64,000 nt of DNA, taken from MFD09286-c1 sp963701015 (GTDB lineage Bacteria; Bacteroidota; Bacteroidia; Bacteroidales; DTGW01). The DNA lies in NCBI GenBank assembly GCA_963701015.1, contig OY969556.1, forward strand, positions 1,674,001 through 1,738,000. Direction: 5' to 3'. Shown one piece after another: positions 8,886-18,070 of this stretch (its first letter is position 1; every line of letters begins with the position of its first letter). The notes below the pieces were generated by a model, which saw only the letters and a list, made by a program, of their open reading frames with translations, made no database searches and was not told the origin of the DNA. The translations under genes and the position numbers were made by a program.

Positions 8886-10541
8886 ATGCTCAGAAGCTTA
8901 TCCATTCAAAACTATGCATTAATAAATGACCTTCAAATAACTTTTGATAATGGATTTACTATTATAACCGGTGAAACAGGTGCTGGAAAATCAATATTGC
9001 TTGGCGCTCTTTCGCTTTTAGTTGGTCAACGTGCAGATGCCTCGGTTTTGCTTGATAATTCAAAAAAATGTGTAGTTGAAGGCTCTTTTATTATAGGTGA
9101 ATATAATTTACAAAATTTCTTTGTACAAAATGAACTTGATTATGATAATACATTAATTATACGTCGAGAAGTATTAGATAATGGCCGTTCAAGAGCATTC
9201 GTAAACGATTCACCAGTTAATCTTTCAATTTTAAAAGAGTTAGGCGATAGATTAATTGACATTCATTCCCAGCATCAAAATTCATTTCTGGCTGAAAATA
9301 CTTTTCAGTTGCGTGTAATTGATATACTATCTAAAAGTTCAGAAATTCTAGAAAAATATAAGATTTCTTTTAAAAAATATTCTGAATTGAATCGAATTTT
9401 AGATCAATTAAAAAATTCAGCAACTAAAGAAAAGTCCGATCTTGATTATTTTCAATTTCAATATACCGAACTTGAAAAAGCTAAACTTAAACCCGGTGAA
9501 CAGTTACAACTTGAAGAAGAATTGAAATTACTTTCGCATGCTGAGGAAATAAAATCATCATTAACAAATATTCACCAGGCATTATCTTTTGAAAATTCAG
9601 GTGCATTAAATGCGGTTAAAGAATCAATTGGAATAGCCGGGAAAATAAAAACAAACTATTCAAGAGCAGGTGAATTGCAGGAAAGATTAAATTCAATTTA
9701 TGTTGAATTAAAAGATATTTCATCAGAATCTTTAAACCTTGCCGAAAAAGTTGATCTTGATCCGTTAAAATTAGAAGAAGTAAAAGCAAGGTTAGATTTA
9801 CTATATGCATTATGTCATAAGCACAGGGCAGCTGATTTAGATGAATTAATTACCCAACGTGATTCATTTGCAGCAAAAATTGAAGCTATTACTGGTTATG
9901 ATGATCAAATAAAACAAATTGAAAAAGAACTCAATGCTGAAAAGGAAACATTAATTTATTTAGCCTTACAACTTTCTGAAAATAGAATTAGTGCTATAAA
10001 ACCATTTGAAGATCAGATAGTAATGATTTTGCAATTGTTAGGTATGCCCAACGGTTCTTTTGCCGTAAAAATGGAAAAATTAAGCGACTTTAATCAAAAT
10101 GGGCTCGATAAAGTAAGCTTTTTGTTTAGTGCCAATAAGCAAGTAAGTTTGCAGGAAATTTCTAAAGTTGCTTCAGGTGGAGAAATTTCACGATTAATGC
10201 TTGCAATTAAATCAGTAATTGCAAATGCTCTTGCTATGCCGGCTGTAATCTTCGACGAAATAGATGCAGGTGTTTCAGGCGACATAGCTGACCGCATGGG
10301 TAACATTATGAAGCAAATGAGCCAAAACATGCAGGTAATAAGCATAACTCATTTGCCACAAGTTGCATCAAAAGGTAAAAATCATTTTTTAGTTTATAAA
10401 ACTGAAGGTGATAAATATACAAACACACAAATGAAATTATTAAATGGTGAAGACCGAGTTGTTGAAATTGCTAAAATGTTAAGTGGCGAACAAATTAGTG
10501 ATGCTGCAATAACCAATGCAAGGGTGCTTTTGAATAATTAA
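8886..10541 (+). CDS. recN: DNA repair protein RecN
   Basis: This 551-residue SMC-like ATPase acts in double-strand break repair. Walker A is GETGAGKS (residues ~31-38) within ITGETGAGKSILLGALSLLVGQRAD. The IDIHSQHQN segment marks the N-terminal lobe. The middle (~160-370) is a coiled coil, and the C-terminal lobe holds the ABC signature (VASGGEISRLMLAIK) and Walker B VIFDEIDAGVSGDIA. SITHLPQVASKG, the switch-His region, is also present. The length is normal. A 185-bp gap with its own -7 element separates it from the upstream block. Confidence 0.95.
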   Translation: MLRSLSIQNYALINDLQITFDNGFTIITGETGAGKSILLGALSLLVGQRADASVLLDNSKKCVVEGSFIIGEYNLQNFFVQNELDYDNTLIIRREVLDNGRSRAFVNDSPVNLSILKELGDRLIDIHSQHQNSFLAENTFQLRVIDILSKSSEILEKYKISFKKYSELNRILDQLKNSATKEKSDLDYFQFQYTELEKAKLKPGEQLQLEEELKLLSHAEEIKSSLTNIHQALSFENSGALNAVKESIGIAGKIKTNYSRAGELQERLNSIYVELKDISSESLNLAEKVDLDPLKLEEVKARLDLLYALCHKHRAADLDELITQRDSFAAKIEAITGYDDQIKQIEKELNAEKETLIYLALQLSENRISAIKPFEDQIVMILQLLGMPNGSFAVKMEKLSDFNQNGLDKVSFLFSANKQVSLQEISKVASGGEISRLMLAIKSVIANALAMPAVIFDEIDAGVSGDIADRMGNIMKQMSQNMQVISITHLPQVASKGKNHFLVYKTEGDKYTNTQMKLLNGEDRVVEIAKMLSGEQISDAAITNARVLLNN

Positions 10542-10629
10542 TAAATTGAACCTTTCAAATAATTCATTGTTGTTAAACAGTTTTAATTAAATTCTCAATA
10601 AATAAATAAGTTCAACCAATAAATTTTTT

Positions 10630-11460
10630 ATGGCTCATAAACTTTTAAAAGGAAAAAAAGGATTGATTTTCGGGGCATTAAATTCGAATTCAATTGCATG
10701 GAAAATCGCAGAACGTGCATATGAAGAAGGTGCCGAAATTTTATTAACTAATGCACCGGTTGCTATGCGTTTAGGTGAAGTTGGCGAATTGGCAAAGGCA
10801 TGTAATACTGAAGTAATTTATGCCGATGCAACCAATATTGATGATTTGGAAATGCTCATAAATGCGACCATGGATAAAATGGGTGGCAAGATTGATTTTC
10901 TTTTGCATTCCATTGGAATGTCCCCAAATGTTAGAAAAGGAATTAGTTATGATAATATTAATTACGACAATTACTTAAAAACACTTGATATTTCAGCCTT
11001 ATCATTTCACAAAATATTACAAATTTGTCGCAGACTTGATGCAATAAGCGAATGGGGATCGGTTGTAGCACTATCATATATTGCGTCAACCCGTACTTTG
11101 TATGGTTATAATGATATGGCTGATGCAAAAGCTGCTTTGGAATCAATAGCCAGAAGTTTCGGTTATATTTATGGTCGTGAGAAAAAAGTTCGCATAAATA
11201 CTGTTTCACAGTCACCAACGGTAACAACTGCCGGAAGTGGCGTAAAAGGGTTTGGTTCATTGCTAGATTTTTCGGAAAGAATGTCTCCACTTGGAAATGC
11301 CACCGCGCTGGAATGTGCCGACTATGTTATAACTTTATTTTCTGACCTTACTAAAAAAGTTACCATGCAAAATCTTTACCATGACGGAGGTTTCTCAAGT
11401 ATGGGTATGAGCCAGGAAGCCATGACACAATACGATAAGAGTTTCGAAGAATGTCAATAA
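10630..11460 (+). CDS. fabI: Enoyl-[acyl-carrier-protein] reductase FabI
   Basis: The 276-residue enzyme carries out the last reduction in each round of fatty-acid elongation with NAD(P)H. It is an atypical SDR. The N-terminal cofactor loop is GALNSNSIAWKIAE rather than TGxxxGIG. The catalytic Tyr-x6-Lys is in YGYNDMADAKAAL (residues ~158-170). VRINTVSQSPTVTTAGSGVKGF contains the substrate-loop region, and NLYHDGGFSSMGM is the FabI-type C-terminus. It stands alone between recN and a converging hypothetical gene. Confidence 0.93.
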   Translation: MAHKLLKGKKGLIFGALNSNSIAWKIAERAYEEGAEILLTNAPVAMRLGEVGELAKACNTEVIYADATNIDDLEMLINATMDKMGGKIDFLLHSIGMSPNVRKGISYDNINYDNYLKTLDISALSFHKILQICRRLDAISEWGSVVALSYIASTRTLYGYNDMADAKAALESIARSFGYIYGREKKVRINTVSQSPTVTTAGSGVKGFGSLLDFSERMSPLGNATALECADYVITLFSDLTKKVTMQNLYHDGGFSSMGMSQEAMTQYDKSFEECQ

Positions 11461-11484
11461 GCAGGAGACAGAAGAACGGAAAAA

Positions 11485-11539
11485 GGTGAACAGAATATAG
11501 AAAAACAAAAATTGATCTATTTCTATATTCCTGTTTACC
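11485..11539. terminator. Hairpin between fabI and a convergent gene
   Basis: GGTGAACAG-AATATAGAAA pairs with TTTCTATATTCCTGTTTACC around a 16-nt loop, with one bulge and one G.T pair. There is no strong T-tract, but the location between convergent genes fits a transcription end. Confidence 0.55.
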
Positions 11540-11554
11540 AAATTCTTTATTCCT

Positions 11555-12067
11555 TTAAAACAATTCCTGAATTTCAGTTTTAATAAAATCTATTGCAGTT
11601 TGTGTTGGTGATTTTGGAAATTCCCCAATATTTTCCAATATGTTTTTACAAAGTTCAATTGCTGATGCTGTTGGATTAGTAGTTTCATTTGATGTATTGA
11701 TCAGTTTTATTATTTGTGACCTTGCACTTTTAACCATCTCCCATGATTTGGTAGAAATATAAACTTGTTGTGAAAGGTTATGTTCATATTCACTTCTTAT
11801 TGAAGCTATTAATTCAGAATGTAATTGTTTACTGTTCATTCCTGGTTGATTGAGCCTTGTAAGCAATGAATCAATTGAAATTCTTTCTAAAAATAAAATA
11901 ATACGTTCATAAGCCTGAAAGCGCAAAGGAATTGTAATCTCATGGCTTTTCATCAATAATTCAACATTTCGTTGTTTCTCAAAGTTTTGTAAAAGAGACC
12001 GTAAAATTATCCATGAAGTAAGTAAAACAACAATAGTCGGAAGTGTATATTTAAGAATCTCAAGCAT
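11555..12067 (-). CDS. Conserved hypothetical membrane-anchored protein
   Basis: The 170-residue protein has one N-terminal transmembrane helix (YTLPTIVVLLTSWIILRSLL). A helical cytosolic body follows, rich in Glu, Lys and Arg, with RFQAYERIILFLERISIDSLLTRLNQPG and a repeated pattern of polar helices. The motif resembles a conserved Bacteroidota hypothetical family, but I cannot assign a function. It converges on fabI, and its start lies about 110 bp from the divergent aspartate aminotransferase gene. Confidence 0.7.
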   Translation of the reverse strand: MLEILKYTLPTIVVLLTSWIILRSLLQNFEKQRNVELLMKSHEITIPLRFQAYERIILFLERISIDSLLTRLNQPGMNSKQLHSELIASIRSEYEHNLSQQVYISTKSWEMVKSARSQIIKLINTSNETTNPTASAIELCKNILENIGEFPKSPTQTAIDFIKTEIQELF

Positions 12068-12132
12068 TATATTCGATATTAGAATAATTTAAATAAATAG
12101 ACACAATATTAATAAATTAGCTGATAATACTT

Positions 12133-12140
12133 TAATTTTG
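12133..12140 (+). promoter_or_regulatory. -7 promoter element of the aminotransferase gene
   Basis: TAATTTTG matches TAnnTTTG and gives a predicted leader of about 30 nt before the ATG at 12176. Confidence 0.5.
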
Positions 12141-12175
12141 CAGGTTGAAAAATCATAAAAAACAATTTACAATTT

Positions 12176-13369
12176 ATGGAACAAGTTTCACAAAGAGTAG
12201 CAGCCCTAGCGGAATCATCCACAATTGCGATGAATACCAAAACCAAAGCCTTGCAGGCTCAGGGCATAGATGTTATCAATTTAACAGTTGGAGAGCCCGA
12301 TTTTTTTACACCCGACCATGTTAAGGAAGCTGCAAAAAAGGCAGTTGATGACAATCATTCATTTTATACTAATGTTGCAGGATATCCTGAACTACTCGAA
12401 GCCATTTCAAAAAAGTTAAAGCGCGAAAACAATCTTGATTACGCTGCAAACCAAATTGTAGTTTCAAATGGTGCAAAACATAGTTTAGCAAATGCAATAC
12501 TCACTTTAATTAACAAAGGTGATGAAGTTATAATTCCAGCACCTTATTGGGTTAGTTACGCTGAACTTGTAAAATTGGCTGAAGGAACAAATATTATTTT
12601 GAATACTGAAGTAGATACAGATTTTAAAATTACTCCTTCCCAACTCGAAAAAGCAATAACTTCAAAGACAAAGGCATTTTTACTTTGTTCACCATCAAAC
12701 CCAACAGGAAGTGTTTATAGTAAATCGGAATTAAAATCTATTGTTGATGTATTAATTAAACATCCGCAGATTTTTATTATCACAGATGAAATATACGAAC
12801 ATATTAACTATTTAGGTGGGCACGAAAGTATTGCCCAATTCTCAGAAATTAAAGATAGGGTTGTATTAATTAATGGAGTCTCCAAATCATATGCTATGAC
12901 AGGCTATAGAATTGGATACATGGCTGCTGCACCCTGGATAGCCAAAGCCTGTAATAAGTTGCAGGGACAAATGACTACCAATGCCTCTACTATTGCTCAG
13001 AGAGCATCAATAGCAGCCTTAAATGGTGACCAATCAGTTGTTGAAAAATTTCGTAAAGCTTTCGAATCGCGAAGGAATTTAGTAATGGATGCTATCACAA
13101 AAATTAAAGGGGTAAAATGCAATAAACCGGATGGGGCATTTTATGTATTTCCTGATATTAGCTCATTTTTTGGCAAATCAGTCGAAGGAAGAACCATTAA
13201 TAACTCAGATGATATGAGCTTTTATTTGTTGGAAAAAGCATTCATTGCTACCGTACCTGGTTCAGGTTTTGGAAATGATAAATGTATAAGAATTTCTTTT
13301 GCAACCAGCGATGAAAAACTTGTAGAAGCATTGAAACGATTAACAAAAGCATTAGAAGACTTAAAGTAG
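12176..13369 (+). CDS. aspC: Aspartate/aromatic aminotransferase, class I (AspC-like)
   Basis: This 397-residue fold-type I PLP enzyme moves amino groups between aspartate (or related amino acids) and 2-oxoglutarate. Signatures are LTVGEPDFFTPDHVKEAA near the start, APYWVSYAELV (Tyr/Trp stacking on PLP), SPSNPTGSVYS (Asn and Pro), ITDEIYEHINY (Asp and Tyr), the Schiff-base lysine in NGVSKSYAMTGYRIGY (~residue 237), and the C-terminal Arg in CIRISFA. These fit the subgroup I-gamma aspartate aminotransferases. It is monocistronic, with a terminator after the stop. Confidence 0.92.
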   Translation: MEQVSQRVAALAESSTIAMNTKTKALQAQGIDVINLTVGEPDFFTPDHVKEAAKKAVDDNHSFYTNVAGYPELLEAISKKLKRENNLDYAANQIVVSNGAKHSLANAILTLINKGDEVIIPAPYWVSYAELVKLAEGTNIILNTEVDTDFKITPSQLEKAITSKTKAFLLCSPSNPTGSVYSKSELKSIVDVLIKHPQIFIITDEIYEHINYLGGHESIAQFSEIKDRVVLINGVSKSYAMTGYRIGYMAAAPWIAKACNKLQGQMTTNASTIAQRASIAALNGDQSVVEKFRKAFESRRNLVMDAITKIKGVKCNKPDGAFYVFPDISSFFGKSVEGRTINNSDDMSFYLLEKAFIATVPGSGFGNDKCIRISFATSDEKLVEALKRLTKALEDLK

Positions 13370-13392
13370 AATTACATAAACTTTTTAATGGA

Positions 13393-13423
13393 AGGGAGGA
13401 TTTAATTATTCTCCCTTTTTTTT
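13393..13423 (+). terminator. Rho-independent terminator after aspC-like gene
   Basis: GGGAG pairs with CTCCC around a 12-nt AT-rich loop, followed by a run of nine T residues. Confidence 0.8.
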
Positions 13424-13734
13424 GTATAAATATGAGCTATAAAATTATAATTTACAATTTATTTTTTATAACAAAATACTAGTAAAATATTAATAAATGT
13501 AAGATATTAACTAATTAATGTATTATTTATTAACAATATTGTTAATATTTATAATTATTTTTTATTATTGCACTATATTTTATTACTCCACATCATTGAT
13601 ATTCAGAACATGATTAATGATTTTATATTAAATAAATAAAATCATTTATTTTACTATAAATTATAATTTAACCCTCGTTATTTTAGTTGTTAATGAAAAT
13701 ATATTGCATTTATTTTAATTTTAAATCAATTTTA
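13424..13734. other. AT-rich intergenic stretch, no gene
   Basis: This stretch is extremely AT-rich, with many TTATTA/TAATAA runs, and I see no coding region. It contains the left arm (ATTTAACCC, near 13666-13674) of a dyad whose right arm overlaps the promoter of the next gene. Confidence 0.6.
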
Positions 13735-13765
13735 TTTGGGGGTTAAATAAATATTTGTATTTTTG
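13735..13765 (+). promoter_or_regulatory. Promoter of the porin-like gene (TTTG-N19-TATTTTTG)
   Basis: TTTG at 13735-13738, a 19-nt spacer and TATTTTTG at 13758-13765 match the Bacteroidota consensus in both elements and in spacing. The bases just after the -33 element (GGGGGTTAAAT) form the right arm of a separated dyad with ATTTAACCC near 13666-13674. This could be an operator. Confidence 0.7.
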
Positions 13766-13810
13766 TACCAGAAATATTTATTAATAATTAACCGCAAAAA
13801 GTTTATAATT

Positions 13811-14542
13811 ATGAAGACAACGATGAAAGTTTTAGCAACAGCTGCCTTTATGGTGGCTAGTTTTGCATCCTTAAAAGCGCAGGATACAATTAAGGCAACT
13901 GCGGATTTAGTAACAAGTTATGTTTGGAGAGGTGTCTATTCTTCATATAGTCCAAATTTCCAGCCAACTTTAGCTTACGATCATGGAAATCTTGAAATTG
14001 GAGTTTGGGGTTCAACAGATTTCTTAGGCGCTTTATCACCTTCTTATAAAGAAGCCGATCTTTATGTTTCTTATGCAATCGGTGCTTTTAAAATGACATT
14101 AACCGATTATAATTGGAATTTTAAGACGAGTTATTTTAAGTATACCGACAGTATAACCGATCATATATTTGAACTTGGTTTGGCATATACATTATCAGGT
14201 TCTTTTCCATTAAGTATTAGTGCCAATACAATGCTTTATGGAGCTGATAAAAAGTGGGATTCAAATATGGGAATGCAGGATCCAAAAAAACAAGCATATT
14301 CCACTTATATAGAATTGGATTACCCAATCAAAAATGCAAATATTTTTGTAGGTATGACTCCAATGGATGGCTATTATGGAGATGGTTACGGTGGTCATGG
14401 TGGATTTTCGGTATGTAATATTGGTGTGACCGCAACAAGGAACTTAAAAATTACAAGTGATTATTCATTCCCTTTGAGAGCTACTTTTGGTCTTAATCCT
14501 CAGAAAGAAGATGCATATTTTGTTTTCGGATTTACTTTCTAA
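13811..14542 (+). CDS. TorF-like putative porin, nitrogen-linked by context
   Basis: The 243-residue secreted protein starts at the second in-frame Met (MKTTMKVLATAAFMVASFASLKAQ), which gives a clean signal peptide; an upstream ATG 48 bp earlier would add a polar extension. The mature start, DLVTSYVWRGVYSS, followed by PTLAYDHGNLEIGVWGS, is the signature of the Gcw_chp/TorF-like putative outer-membrane porins. The C-terminus (AYFVFGFTF) ends in Phe, as barrels do. In many Bacteroidota this family lies beside PII and Amt genes, as here, so a role in the outer-membrane passage of nitrogen compounds is a reasonable inference. Confidence 0.78.
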   Translation: MKTTMKVLATAAFMVASFASLKAQDTIKATADLVTSYVWRGVYSSYSPNFQPTLAYDHGNLEIGVWGSTDFLGALSPSYKEADLYVSYAIGAFKMTLTDYNWNFKTSYFKYTDSITDHIFELGLAYTLSGSFPLSISANTMLYGADKKWDSNMGMQDPKKQAYSTYIELDYPIKNANIFVGMTPMDGYYGDGYGGHGGFSVCNIGVTATRNLKITSDYSFPLRATFGLNPQKEDAYFVFGFTF

Positions 14543-14703
14543 ATTAATAAGCTTTCAAAAAATTAATTAAATTTCAAAGTAACAGAATTTTGCAAAATGG
14601 GGGAATTTGCTAATACTGTTACTTTGTCATTTAAATTCAGTATAAAATTTCATTTCAAGATAAATCTCACAATTATATAATAATAATTATTATTGCAAAC
14701 AAC
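14543..14703. other. Non-coding region before the glnB-amtB dyad
   Basis: No gene is seen here. The sequence is AT-rich with no convincing terminator for the porin gene. Confidence 0.5.
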
Positions 14704-14765
14704 TAATTATTTAGGGTAAAAAAAATTTATTGATAATGTTTTTATATGCTACCCCTAAATAATTA
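14704..14765. promoter_or_regulatory. Inverted repeat upstream of glnB-amtB
   Basis: TAATTATTTAGGGTA (14704-14718) pairs with TACCCCTAAATAATTA (14750-14765), with one bulged base in the right arm, around a 31-nt spacer. It ends about 30 bp before the predicted -33 region of glnB. It may be an operator for nitrogen control, or a terminator-like hairpin for the porin transcript. It lacks a T-tract. Confidence 0.5.
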
Positions 14766-14793
14766 TATGTAATTTCAAATTATTGTATAAATA

Positions 14794-14824
14794 TTTTCAT
14801 ATTTTCATTTTTTAATTAACTTTG
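14794..14824 (+). promoter_or_regulatory. Predicted promoter of glnB-amtB
   Basis: TAACTTTG (14817-14824) fits the -7 consensus. TTTT at 14794-14797 stands where TTTG is expected, with a 19-nt spacer. The leader is ~45 nt and holds AGGGGGA a few bases before the ATG, an unusually Shine-Dalgarno-like site for this genome. Confidence 0.55.
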
Positions 14825-14875
14825 CATTAGAAAGTTCTTTTAATAAATCAAACAATTTTTAATAGGGGGAAAACT

Positions 14876-15232
14876 ATGAAAAAGATTGAAGCCGTTATCC
14901 GCAAATCAAAATTTGATGATGTAAAAAAGGCATTGCATGATGTGGATATTCATTTTTTCACATATTGGGATGCCACAGGTATTGGAAAGTCCACTGAAAA
15001 GCTTATTTTTCGTGGCAAATCTTATGACACAAGTAAAATACAGCGTATTACTCTATCAATTATTGTACGCGAACAAAATCTGGATAAAACTATTAATGCA
15101 ATTACACAGTCCGCCAGGACCGGTGAACTTGGTGATGGTAAAATTTTCGTTTCAGATATTTTAGAAGTATACCGTATCAGAAATGGGGAAAAAGGTCCTG
15201 ATGCTTTATTTATCAAAGGTGAAGAATCATAA
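14876..15232 (+). CDS. glnB: Nitrogen regulatory PII protein
   Basis: The 118-residue protein is a PII signal transducer that senses ATP/ADP and 2-oxoglutarate and gates AmtB. It has the MKKIEAVIR start, the T-loop region (FRGKSYDTSKIQRI, which keeps the equivalent of Tyr51), and the B-loop ARTGELGDGKIFVSDILEVYRIRNGEKG, which matches the PII C-terminal signature closely. The T-loop base is unusual: the GFGRQKG segment of classical PII is TGIGKSTE here, about one residue shorter and without the usual Gln39. This may alter 2-oxoglutarate sensing (inference). It lies 67 bp upstream of amtB, as GlnK proteins do. Confidence 0.92.
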   Translation: MKKIEAVIRKSKFDDVKKALHDVDIHFFTYWDATGIGKSTEKLIFRGKSYDTSKIQRITLSIIVREQNLDKTINAITQSARTGELGDGKIFVSDILEVYRIRNGEKGPDALFIKGEES

Positions 15233-15299
15233 TTTTATCACTTCATTATCCAAATTTAATTTCAAATCATAAGGTTTAATAATTGTAAATGTAAAAAAT

Positions 15300-16727
15300 A
15301 TGAAAGCAAAAATATTTCGAATTTCAATATTATGTTTAATGATGATTTCATTTATTGGAATCAGTTCACATGCCCAAACTACTGCAATTGCCGATAGTGT
15401 AAAATCAACAGTTTCAGTAGCTCCAGCACCAGCTGTTGTTGAACCTAAAATTGATTCAGGTGATACGGCTTGGATGATTGTTGCTTCTGCACTAGTTTTA
15501 TTAATGACAATTCCTGGCCTGGCATTGTTTTATGGAGGTTTGGTTCGTCGTAAAAATGTTTTAAGTGTATTAATGCAATGCTTTATAATAACAGCTGTAA
15601 TTACACTTGAATGGGTTGCCTTTGGTTACAGTAATGCATTCGGCTCGTCACATGGCTCCTTAGCTCCATATATTGGCGGTTTTGATTGGGCTTTCTTAAA
15701 AGGAATAAAAATAAATGATCTTAGCCCATATTTTATCTCACATTCACAAGCATTACCAGGTGGTGGTACTATTGGAACGATTCCGCATATTGTATTTATT
15801 CTATTTCAATGTATGTTTGCTGTAATAACTCCAGCTTTAATAATTGGGGCATTTGCTGAAAGAATTAAATTCCGTGGTTTTCTAATATTTACCTTACTTT
15901 GGGCTATTATTGTTTACAATCCTATTGCACATTGGGTTTGGTCGTCCGATGGATGGTTATTTAAAATGGGGGCACTTGACTTTGCAGGTGGAACAGTAGT
16001 ACATATTAATGCAGGTATAGCAGCACTTGTAATGGCTTTAATGATAGGTAAACGCAAAAACTATGAAGGACATCCTTCTGAACCACATAATATTCCCCTA
16101 GTTGTAATTGGTGCGGCATTGTTATGGTTTGGTTGGTTTGGTTTTAATGCAGGTAGTGGACTTGCTGCCGATGGACTTGCTGCAAGTGCTTTTTTAGTAA
16201 CACATGTTGCCACAGCCACAGCTGCGTTAACATGGGCATTAATTGATTGGATTTTTAATAAAAAGCCAACAGTTGTAGGTATTTGTACCGGTGCTGTAGC
16301 CGGTTTGGTTGCAATAACTCCTGCCTCAGGATTTGTTGACGTTTTTGGTGCAATGATGATTGGATTTTTCGTTTCAGTATTTTGTTTCATCATGGTTGGT
16401 ATTATTAAACCTAAATTCGGTTATGATGATTCTTTAGATGCATTTGGAGTGCATGGTATTGGCGGTATTTGGGGTGCATTAGCTACAGGCTTATTTGCCA
16501 CAGCTGCAGTTCAAGCTTCAAGCAAAGGTGCATTTTATGGTAACCCTGGTCAATTTTTAATACAGGTAAAAGCAGTTTTAGCAACCATTATTTATAGCGG
16601 TGTTTTAACTGCTGTATTATTTTGGATTGTAAATAAATTATTCGGCATTCGTGCAACTGCTGATGAAGAATCAACAGGTTTGGACGAAACACAACATGGC
16701 GAAATTGCTTATACTGAGGCTGAATAA
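15300..16727 (+). CDS. amtB: Ammonium transporter AmtB
   Basis: The 475-residue inner-membrane channel has an N-terminal signal sequence (ISILCLMMISFIGISSHAQ), a ~35-residue Ala/Val/Pro linker, and eleven hydrophobic helices. Family landmarks are DTAWMIVASALVLLMTIPGLALFYGGLVRRKN, the twin-His region and Phe gate (DFAGGTVVHINAG, with DAFGVHGIGGIWG later), and WFGFNAGSGLAADG. Ammonia crosses as a neutral molecule along the two-His pore. The gene is second in the glnB-amtB operon and ends at a strong terminator. Confidence 0.95.
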   Translation: MKAKIFRISILCLMMISFIGISSHAQTTAIADSVKSTVSVAPAPAVVEPKIDSGDTAWMIVASALVLLMTIPGLALFYGGLVRRKNVLSVLMQCFIITAVITLEWVAFGYSNAFGSSHGSLAPYIGGFDWAFLKGIKINDLSPYFISHSQALPGGGTIGTIPHIVFILFQCMFAVITPALIIGAFAERIKFRGFLIFTLLWAIIVYNPIAHWVWSSDGWLFKMGALDFAGGTVVHINAGIAALVMALMIGKRKNYEGHPSEPHNIPLVVIGAALLWFGWFGFNAGSGLAADGLAASAFLVTHVATATAALTWALIDWIFNKKPTVVGICTGAVAGLVAITPASGFVDVFGAMMIGFFVSVFCFIMVGIIKPKFGYDDSLDAFGVHGIGGIWGALATGLFATAAVQASSKGAFYGNPGQFLIQVKAVLATIIYSGVLTAVLFWIVNKLFGIRATADEESTGLDETQHGEIAYTEAE

Positions 16728-16778
16728 ATTTTAATTTGCCCTTTATCTTTTCCTTTTATATTTCACCTAATTTTTGTT

Positions 16779-16810
16779 AAACGGGAAGCTGAAAAGCTTC
16801 TCGTTTTTTT
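16779..16810 (+). terminator. Rho-independent terminator after amtB
   Basis: ACGGGAAGCT pairs with AGCTTCTCGT around GAAA, followed by a run of T residues. Confidence 0.88.
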
Positions 16811-16843
16811 TATTAATTTTATTGAACTAAAATTTTAAAAATT

Positions 16844-17812
16844 ATGGGACCAAATGCAATAAAGTACCTGATTTGCCTTTTTGCAGTAATTATTATCAGT
16901 TCAATTAGTGAAAATATTGCTTTTGCTCAACAAGGCAAACTGCCTATACCAATGGTTTATCCTAAAATATTACAGGACAATGGGAAAATTTATGTAATAT
17001 CTCAAGGTTGGAGTGATAAATTCGAATCAAAATTTAATATTCAAAATTCAATAAAGACTGATACTCAAGTTGTAATTTATGAATTTAAGCCGGCTTATGC
17101 ATCATTTTATAAAATCACTGACGCCCCTTTTGTACGAGATTTTTTTGGTGCTTGTATCAGTGGTTCAAAAATAATTATAGCAGGAGGATTTAATTCGAAA
17201 ATGATTGCTACCAATACTGTATATGAATTTGATTTATCAACCCAGAAGTGGTCAATAAAAAAGCAAATGATGAATGCCCGTGCATATTTTACACTGGAAA
17301 ATATTCGAGGTAAAATTTATGCTATTGGTGGTGAAAATGTAAAAAACGAATGTGAAGTATTTTCCACTGAAACTAACAAATGGACAGCTTTACCATTAAA
17401 ATATAAACAATCTGATAATAAGTTAATTGAAGAGGTTTACGCTTCAACGGAAATCGAAAACAAAATATATTTATTTGGTAAAAATGGAAACAATTTCAAG
17501 AAATTTTCACCATTAGATAACTCGATAACTTCAGGAATTACTCCACCAATTAATTCTGAAGAATTTTGTATTGCCACATTTAGTAAAAGAATATATGTGA
17601 CCGAAGGAAAATTAGGTGATGAAATGAAAAGCAAAGTTTACATGCTTGATTTAGTTCAAAATAATTGGTCAACTGTTGGTAAAATCCCTTTTCCACGGAT
17701 TATGTCAGGATTGTTGTATTATAACAAAATGCTCATGTATATGGGAGGTTCTACAAAAATTAACCCAATTCAGCCAACAGATGAAATTTTCATTTACCGA
17801 CCAATGGAATAA
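16844..17812 (+). CDS. Secreted kelch-repeat beta-propeller protein
   Basis: The 322-residue protein starts with a signal peptide (LICLFAVIIISSISENIAFAQQ). Kelch-like blades follow: SKIIIAGGFNSKMIATNTVYEFDLSTQKWS, GKIYAIGGENVKNECEVFSTETNKWT and LLYYNKMLMYMGGS. Such propellers bind proteins or sugars. No enzymatic signature is seen. It lies alone between amtB and a GH31 gene and lacks a C-terminal sorting domain, so it may stay in the periplasm. Confidence 0.75.
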   Translation: MGPNAIKYLICLFAVIIISSISENIAFAQQGKLPIPMVYPKILQDNGKIYVISQGWSDKFESKFNIQNSIKTDTQVVIYEFKPAYASFYKITDAPFVRDFFGACISGSKIIIAGGFNSKMIATNTVYEFDLSTQKWSIKKQMMNARAYFTLENIRGKIYAIGGENVKNECEVFSTETNKWTALPLKYKQSDNKLIEEVYASTEIENKIYLFGKNGNNFKKFSPLDNSITSGITPPINSEEFCIATFSKRIYVTEGKLGDEMKSKVYMLDLVQNNWSTVGKIPFPRIMSGLLYYNKMLMYMGGSTKINPIQPTDEIFIYRPME

Positions 17813-18070
17813 GTATCATAAATACCTATAATAATCAAAAAAAATATTGAAATCGTAAAAATTTAGTTATTCAAATTATAATGTTAAATTACAATAAATT
17901 AACAGCTTAATCCATTTTTAGCAAAAAATTTAAATAAACTGTTAACATTTGCTACCGTATATTTTACTTTATCATACCTAAAATATTTTTCAAACAAATG
18001 CATTTGTAAAATACATTTACAAATGTGTATATAATAATCATTTTTAGTTTAAAAAATAAAATTTTAGGTA

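Noticed and set aside
14876..15232. PII without the modification tyrosine
   Set aside because: When aligned on the RG of the T-loop, a Tyr stands at the position equivalent to Tyr51.
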